NCBI RefSeq assembly: GCF_900312815.1
Contig: NZ_OMPE01000003.1
Coordinates: 124,001-188,000 of the forward strand
Source of the DNA: Aquimarina sp. AU474
GTDB taxonomy: Bacteria; Bacteroidota; Bacteroidia; Flavobacteriales; Flavobacteriaceae
Direction: 5' to 3'
Length of the DNA stretch: 64,000 nt
Shown here one piece after another: positions 59,388 to 64,000 of the stretch (its first letter is position 1; every line of letters begins with the position of its first letter). The translations under genes were made by a program, and so were the position numbers. The notes under the pieces were generated by a model. It ran no database searches. It was not told the origin of the DNA and was given only the letters and a program-made list of their open reading frames with translations.

Positions 59388-60809
59388 TTATTTTGAAAAG
59401 AAATATTTCGAATTTCCGAGGTATTTTTTGATTAGTCTATTATAATCCTTTGATAATTTTAAGGCGAGTGTTCCCTCTATAGTATATAGACTCTCAAAAT
59501 CTTTATATCCATTCTGTAACATTTTTTCTAAATAAAACAAAGCTGTCTCATAATCCTGATCTCTAGCGCTAAAAGAAATAATTCGTTTATAAGACTCAAA
59601 ATCTTTTTTATCTACTATTGTACTAAAAACATTAAGAAACATTTTCTTCTCGAAATCATCTTGATTATTCAACTCTATTTCCTTATAACTATCAACCAAA
59701 TGTTTTAAATACCCTTTAACCCTTTTAGCCATATTTTGAGCGGGTTTTTGTTTACTAATTAAAAGGCTATCAAGTTTCGTAACTTCATATTGCCACCAAC
59801 CAAGATTTTCATAATTAAGTAATTCAATATCCTCATCTGCCGAGAACAAATAACCTTCTCTTAAATAGATTTCTTTATTTTCAAATTTTGATTGTAATCT
59901 CTTTTCTCGTTTATACCCGTTCAATTTTCTTATTTCTTTTTGCTTTTCTTTAAGATGGTCTGTATCAAAAAAAGAGTTGTAATGAATACGTATCCGTTTT
60001 AATTCATCATGAGCTATTACATATTTTTCTTTTTCAAGATAATTATCAACACTTTCTATATCTTCCTGAAATCTTTTTTGAATCCAAATAGAATCTTTAG
60101 GCATTCTACCTTTTAGCATAGCTTGCGCAGTAAAAGTAGAAAGTGCTTTTCTAATCAATAATTGATCAGGGAAATCTAAATCTCCGTCATGAACAAAAAC
60201 ATCTGCTGCAATAGCCTTTCGTTTTAATAAATTCTTATTTGCCAAAAGATCTTTATACCTATGATTACCATTATTTGTCATAGCGATATAAGAGAAGTTC
60301 TTTTTCATTCGCATATTAGATTTATAATAATGACTATTCGCTATTGCCACTACACCAAATATTTTGTCAGGGATTAGTAAAGGTAACAAACTAGCTATCT
60401 CGGCATCTTTTCCCATTCCTGTAACATATACTCTTCCTATTTGAATCGGAAAAAGAGAAAAAATATGAGTCATAAAAACAGGTACATAGTTGGCTTTCTC
60501 TTTTGGGGTTTGGTCATTGTTAAAATTGGATATTGCAACAATATATCCTAACTCTTCGGCAGCTGCCATATACAACCTCGTTAAACCAGATTCTTTACCA
60601 GATGAATCAAAACCTAATACAATTGGCCAGTTTTTATTGGGATCAAAGTTTCTAGGTAGATAAATACTAAAGCTATTATTTGTTGACGGAACGTTTAATG
60701 AATCGGTAACAATTCCCTTTTTAAGCGTGAGTTGATTTTGACTATAACAAAGCGTAACTATAAATAGTAGAGTTAAGCTTACATAAATTCTTGAAGTAGA
60801 TAATTGCAC
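59388..60809 (-). CDS. Exported hydrolase-like protein lacking the catalytic serine
   Basis: About 473 residues. A GTG at 60809 gives a clean signal peptide (QLSTSRIYVSLTLLFIVTLC, then YSQ); a TTG at 60827 is the alternative, and no ATG is available. Residues about 30-240 resemble an alpha/beta-hydrolase of the esterase D/PHB depolymerase kind (SIYLPRNFDPNKNWPIVLGF). The nucleophile elbow GxSxG reads G-M-G-K-D (near residue 137), so both the Ser and the final Gly are lost. The rest is helical (YETALFYLEKMLQNGYKDFE) like a TPR. It is probably a binding or scaffold protein; this is inference. Confidence 0.75.
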   Translation of the reverse strand: MQLSTSRIYVSLTLLFIVTLCYSQNQLTLKKGIVTDSLNVPSTNNSFSIYLPRNFDPNKNWPIVLGFDSSGKESGLTRLYMAAAEELGYIVAISNFNNDQTPKEKANYVPVFMTHIFSLFPIQIGRVYVTGMGKDAEIASLLPLLIPDKIFGVVAIANSHYYKSNMRMKKNFSYIAMTNNGNHRYKDLLANKNLLKRKAIAADVFVHDGDLDFPDQLLIRKALSTFTAQAMLKGRMPKDSIWIQKRFQEDIESVDNYLEKEKYVIAHDELKRIRIHYNSFFDTDHLKEKQKEIRKLNGYKREKRLQSKFENKEIYLREGYLFSADEDIELLNYENLGWWQYEVTKLDSLLISKQKPAQNMAKRVKGYLKHLVDSYKEIELNNQDDFEKKMFLNVFSTIVDKKDFESYKRIISFSARDQDYETALFYLEKMLQNGYKDFESLYTIEGTLALKLSKDYNRLIKKYLGNSKYFFSK

Positions 60810-60873
60810 GATGAATAAGTTTATCAATAAAACACCACAAAAAAGGTGCCACCTGGAATCAAAAAATACTATA

Positions 60874-60906
60874 AAAAAAACACCTGAACAAATTCAGGTG
60901 TTTTTA
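60874..60906 (-). terminator. Terminator of the Lrp-type regulator gene
   Basis: AAAAACACCTGAA and TTCAGGTGTTTTT pair perfectly (13 bp) around ACAAA-like sequence. On the minus strand it follows the stop at 61005 and precedes the hydrolase-like gene. Confidence 0.85.
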
Positions 60907-60919
60907 ATCTCTCCCTTAC

Positions 60920-60953
60920 ACTCTCTTTAGTTTTCCCTAACTAATGTCCTCAC
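60920..60953. repeat. Intergenic repeat, copy 2
   Basis: ACTCTCTTTAGTTT (60920-60933) and ACTAATGTCCTCAC (60940-60953) match copy 1. The two copies flank the hydrolase-like gene in the same orientation, about 1.8 kb apart. Confidence 0.5.
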
Positions 60954-61004
60954 GCAAGTTAAAGACCATTCTTTGATATTATATACACAAATCTCATGCC
61001 AAAA

Positions 61005-61469
61005 TTATAGTTCTAACTCACTTAATCCGGTATGATCTTTAATAGGGTTGTTTTCTATCAAATTAGATAGAATGATATGGGTTTTAACTTCTCCATATGT
61101 AATTAATCTATCTATAAACTCTTGCAAATGTATCTGATCTCGAAGTACTACTTCGATAACAATATTCTCATTACCCGTAATACGATAACAATTTAGTACT
61201 TCACTAAAGGATGATACCTTTATCATAAATGGTTTTAATCTTCCCATGAATGCGCGTAATGTAACAATTGCTTTTAATTGATATCCCGTTTTGGTATACG
61301 ACACCTCAGCTCTATACCCTTTAAGCACACCATAATCTTCCATCTTTTTTATCCTCTCTGCAACTGCAGGAGAACTTAGTCCTACTTTTCTTCCTATCTC
61401 AGCATTTGATAACCTGGCATTTTGCTGAAGACATTGTAATATTTCCCAGTTTATTGAATCTATTTTCAT
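61005..61469 (-). CDS. Lrp/AsnC family transcriptional regulator
   Basis: A 154-residue regulator. The helix-turn-helix is WEILQCLQQNARLSNAEIGR, then KVGLSSPAVAERIKKMEDYG; the C-terminal RAM/AsnC domain has VLNCYRITGNENIVIEVVLR and the conserved IDRLITYGEVKTHIIL. Such proteins respond to amino acids. It is divergent from the small helical protein at 61582-61965, and both have TATTTTTG boxes in the shared gap. Confidence 0.93.
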   Translation of the reverse strand: MKIDSINWEILQCLQQNARLSNAEIGRKVGLSSPAVAERIKKMEDYGVLKGYRAEVSYTKTGYQLKAIVTLRAFMGRLKPFMIKVSSFSEVLNCYRITGNENIVIEVVLRDQIHLQEFIDRLITYGEVKTHIILSNLIENNPIKDHTGLSELEL

Positions 61470-61547
61470 TTTAAATAAAAAAATGTATTTCTAATTAAAT
61501 CATAAGGCAAATTATCATTTTCTCTTTAATTTCAAAAGAAAAAATAG

Positions 61548-61567
61548 CAAAAATAGCAGTATTTTTG
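61548..61567. promoter_or_regulatory. Back-to-back -7 boxes of the Lrp and small helical protein genes
   Basis: TATTTTTG occurs on the minus strand at 61548-61555 (for the Lrp gene) and on the plus strand at 61560-61567 (for the gene at 61582). They are separated by 4 nt. Neither has a clear TTG at -33. Regulator binding here could affect both directions. Confidence 0.5.
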
Positions 61568-61581
61568 AAATAGATATTGTT

Positions 61582-61965
61582 ATGAGATCGAAGCCACAAA
61601 ATAAAAAACTCTATAAGAAGGCCCTTGAAATTTTTTCCCTTTCAAGAAGCATTTCTAATTACCTTGTGCATGATTTGGCACCACTACAAAAAAACGGAAA
61701 TGAAGATCCTAACATATATTTCACAGGAGATATCATTAGACAATCAGATGAATTAGCACCAAAAATTATCAATGCTGAGAATCAAATTTTTCAGGATGAT
61801 AGAATTAAACATGCAAATTCATTAATTCATATTACCAATAGATTATATAAAAACTGTGAACGCTTAGAACAATCCGAAAGTAATGGAAAAGAGTTTGTTA
61901 TATTACTTCGTAAAGAGCTTAGAAAGTTTAAAAGGCTTCAGCATAGTTGGATTATGACCCTCTAA
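61582..61965 (+). CDS. Conserved small helical protein, unknown
   Basis: A 127-residue soluble, mainly helical protein starting MRSKPQNKKLYKKALEIFSL. It has ISNYLVHDLAPLQKNGNEDP, ENQIFQDDRIKHANSLIHIT and a basic C-terminus (LLRKELRKFKRLQHSWIMTL). No family is recognised. It is divergent from the Lrp regulator, from which it may be regulated. Confidence 0.7.
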   Translation: MRSKPQNKKLYKKALEIFSLSRSISNYLVHDLAPLQKNGNEDPNIYFTGDIIRQSDELAPKIINAENQIFQDDRIKHANSLIHITNRLYKNCERLEQSESNGKEFVILLRKELRKFKRLQHSWIMTL

Positions 61966-62039
61966 TCTTTCCTTTTTCAAAAATGGTTTGTCCATTCGCG
62001 AAAAAGAAATACCCAAAATAAATACAAGGATTACGGATC

Positions 62040-63368
62040 TCATTTATATCTTTTCCCGTGCTTAATTACCATATCCACATTCTGTAGTAAACTAATATGT
62101 CTTAGCACATCACCTTTTACTGCAATAATATCGGCATATTTACCTTCGGTAATTGTTCCCACCTCATTTGCAACTCCTGTCCACAATGAAGGCCAATATG
62201 TAGCTGCGCGTATGGCATACATAGGATCTATTCCGAACTCATTTACCCAAACATCTAATTCGTTCCAGGTAGATTGGCTATGAAATTTCATCGGAATCCC
62301 ACTATCTGTACCTATCATTAATACCACACCTGCATCCATTAATTGTTCTATTTTGGTTTGTAAAGTAGGTTTACGCATGGGAGTTAATTGAAAATATGGC
62401 AACCTATCCTTATGTGCAAAACTATTTTTTATGTCGGCAATAATCGTATCGTGCAAACCTCTATGCCATGAATCATTATCCAAGTGCTCTCCATTATCTC
62501 TCACATATTCATAATTATATAACCCTTCGACGGTTGGACACCAAAACAAAGGCCCTAAATTCATTTGTGCAGTACGTTCTTTAACCGCTTCTATAACATC
62601 ATCGGGATATTTGGGTGCCGATGATAAACCCGTATGTTCAAAACAATCAACTCCGGCTTGAAGCCCTGCTCTAATCTCTTGCGGTCTATGACCATGCGCA
62701 ACCACCTTTAAATTATATTTATGAGCGGTATCGACAACTGCTTGCAATTCATCCTTCGTCATTTGATCTTGATCAATAAGTTTAATACAATCAACTCCTG
62801 CATCCGCCAATTTTTTGATTTTTTTCCTAGCATCCTCAGCACCATTAATTCCCCACCTAAAAGCTTCTGTTCCTGGATATGGTTTTTTCTGGATAAATGG
62901 TCCAGAAACATACAATGTAGCTCCAGGGATTTCTCCTTTATTTATCCGATCTCTTACAGAAATACTCTCCTTAAGAGGAGCGCCAAGATCTCGGGCACTA
63001 GTTACACCTGCCATTAATAATTGCTCTGCCGATGCTGGCATAATCACATCTTCTAATAAAGGAGGATACGTTTTATCCCAATATGAATAGTCGGCATGAC
63101 CATTAATCATAGTATGCACATGCATATCCCAAAGCCCTGGTAATACCGACATTCCTTCTGTAGAAATAATTTCTGCTCCAGAGGGGATTTTAAGAGTTGT
63201 AATAGTGCCAACTGCTTTTATTTTATCTCCTTGAATGATGATTACACTATTTTTTATGGGGGTAGATCCATAACCATCAATTAACGTTCCTCCAACCAAT
63301 GCCTTTATCTGGTTTTGTTGCCCAAATGATAATGTAGTAATAAGTAGCCCTATAAGTAATTTTTGCAT
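62040..63368 (-). CDS. Exported amidohydrolase
   Basis: A 442-residue metal-dependent hydrolase with a signal peptide (MQKLLIGLLITTLSFGQQNQ). The amidohydrolase barrel is framed by a small beta domain (ALVGGTLIDGYGSTPIKNSV). Metal ligands: WDMHVHTM (HxH), a candidate carbamylated Lys in DCIKLIDQDQ, VVAHGHRP (His), ECFEHTGL-type His in DCFEHTG and the aspartate in IGTDSGIP. The pattern is the imidazolonepropionase/prolidase group, often acting on dipeptides or cyclic imides in the periplasm. Substrate unknown. Monocistronic. Confidence 0.9.
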   Translation of the reverse strand: MQKLLIGLLITTLSFGQQNQIKALVGGTLIDGYGSTPIKNSVIIIQGDKIKAVGTITTLKIPSGAEIISTEGMSVLPGLWDMHVHTMINGHADYSYWDKTYPPLLEDVIMPASAEQLLMAGVTSARDLGAPLKESISVRDRINKGEIPGATLYVSGPFIQKKPYPGTEAFRWGINGAEDARKKIKKLADAGVDCIKLIDQDQMTKDELQAVVDTAHKYNLKVVAHGHRPQEIRAGLQAGVDCFEHTGLSSAPKYPDDVIEAVKERTAQMNLGPLFWCPTVEGLYNYEYVRDNGEHLDNDSWHRGLHDTIIADIKNSFAHKDRLPYFQLTPMRKPTLQTKIEQLMDAGVVLMIGTDSGIPMKFHSQSTWNELDVWVNEFGIDPMYAIRAATYWPSLWTGVANEVGTITEGKYADIIAVKGDVLRHISLLQNVDMVIKHGKRYK

Positions 63369-63434
63369 AACGTTTGTGTTTTTTTAAAGATAAATAAATT
63401 CAAAAAAAACACCTTCATTATTACTCTAGATAAA

Positions 63435-64000
63435 CTATTTTAACATATTTGTTATACTACGCTTATATTTTTTTAATTCTTGTAATACTTTAGGACTTAA
63501 TAAAAATAAACCTATCATATTAGGAACCATCATCGCAAACACCATTGCATCACTAAAATCAGTTACAGCATCCAAGGTAGCTGCTGCACCTATTACTGTA
63601 AAACAACAAAAGATAAGTTTGTATACATATTCTGTTCGTTTTCCTCTTCCAAAAAGATAACTCCAGGCTTGATATCCATAGTAAGACCATGAAATCATAG
63701 AAGAAAAAGCAAATAACAATACAGCTATTGTGAGTAAATATGGGAACCATGAAATTCCACTTTCTAATGCAGAAGAAGTAAGTAATACTCCTTGCTCATA
63801 ATTGATCTCAACACCCGTGTTTATCTGTCCTGTAATGATCAAAACCAATGCAGTCATTGTACACACCACCACAGTATCTATAAAAGGTTCTAACAAAGCT
63901 ACCAGTCCTTCGCTTGCGGGAAATCGAGTTTTTACAGCACTATGGGCAATTGATGAACTTCCTATTCCCGCTTCATTACTAAAAGCTCCTCGTCTTAACC
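63435..64000 (-). CDS. Alanine/glycine:sodium symporter (AGCS family), C-terminal part
   Basis: The open frame runs to the window edge; 188 codons are visible before the stop at 63435. At the edge it reads [20 protein letters not shown], which is the AGCS signature (GxxxGxFSNEAGxGSxP-like), followed by [20 protein letters not shown] and four further helices. The end ([15 protein letters not shown]) is cytoplasmic. Any internal start inside this frame would remove the signature, so the real start lies beyond base 64000. The transporter imports alanine or glycine with Na+. Confidence 0.93.
   Translation of the reverse strand, partial: LRRGAFSNEAGIGSSSIAHSAVKTRFPASEGLVALLEPFIDTVVVCTMTALVLIITGQINTGVEINYEQGVLLTSSALESGISWFPYLLTIAVLLFAFSSMISWSYYGYQAWSYLFGRGKRTEYVYKLIFCCFTVIGAAATLDAVTDFSDAMVFAMMVPNMIGLFLLSPKVLQELKKYKRSITNMLK

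Noticed and set aside
59388-60809. Calling the hydrolase-like gene a pseudogene because of its lost nucleophile
   Set aside because: The frame is intact over 470 codons, has a signal peptide and no internal stops. Loss of the active site is more likely a functional change.
1-64000. CRISPR array, tRNA or rRNA genes, insertion sequences, prophage
   Set aside because: Intergenic gaps were read for regular repeats, cloverleaf patterns with CCA-type ends, transposase or integrase motifs; none were seen. Weak tRNA-like structures could still be missed by eye.

Overview
The window is AT-rich chromosomal DNA from a Bacteroidota bacterium, almost certainly a member of Flavobacteriaceae; a marine genus such as Aquimarina would fit, but that is a guess. 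The evidence is a long flavobacterial SecA, a DnaJ with a reduced zinc-finger domain, many proteins of Bacteroidota families (DUF2795, DUF2911, DUF4920, DUF6249, DUF6268, DUF1684, TIGR01777), lipoproteins and beta-barrels typical of a gliding or marine flavobacterium, the near absence of Shine-Dalgarno sequences, and several promoters of the Bacteroidota type (TTG about 19 nt before TAnnTTTG). No tRNA, rRNA, insertion sequence, prophage or CRISPR array was seen. Gene density is high and both strands are used in short operons.

Layout. 1-5 kb: start of recR, a small membrane protein, a PduO-type cobalamin adenosyltransferase, a DUF2795 protein and secA. 5-9.8 kb (mostly minus): a PadR regulator with its membrane partner, an M23 peptidase, a flavin monooxygenase, a first ECF sigma factor with its membrane partner, and a divergent DUF6249 protein. 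10-14 kb: a secreted protein made of two sorting-domain-like repeats, and a second ECF sigma operon with an anti-sigma-like protein and a secreted DUF4097-like protein. 14-26 kb: DUF2911, the MeaB GTPase, a long PagL-like lipid A deacylase, a BCCT transporter, a class A penicillin-binding protein, PAP2 phosphatase, OmpA-like protein and MATE pump. 26-33 kb (minus): M43 metalloprotease, a PLP decarboxylase with a tandem GNAT, a secreted S51 peptidase, M28 peptidase and PPK2 kinase. 33-39 kb (minus): an envelope operon with a NatAB-type ABC exporter, MscS, DUF6268 barrel, an NtrC-like regulator without a DNA-binding domain, and another barrel. 39-46 kb: grpE-dnaJ, YceI, TIGR01777, mnmD, DUF4920, ilvE and a MazG-like pyrophosphohydrolase.

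The most unusual region is 46.1-50.7 kb: a cytoplasmic trypsin-like protease, an unrecognised 150-residue protein, a TPR sensor histidine kinase, a NarL/LuxR-type response regulator, and then a separate small two-helix membrane protein. The operon and the last gene are preceded by two non-coding elements with the same architecture: an 18-bp inverted repeat with ATACCC arms, TTGACAT, and a TTTTG box, at the same overall distance. The two inverted repeats can be read as the 7-2-7 arrangement known for NarL-family regulators. I infer a self-contained, autoregulated signalling and proteolysis cassette.

50.7-64 kb: a dipeptidyl-peptidase III lipoprotein, SRPBCC/GyrI-like protein, CrcB fluoride channel, a P-II protein without amtB beside it, a porin, DUF1684, an MFS exporter, a DJ-1/PfpI lipoprotein, a hydrolase-like protein without its nucleophile, an Lrp regulator, a secreted amidohydrolase and the C-terminal part of an alanine/sodium symporter cut by the window edge.
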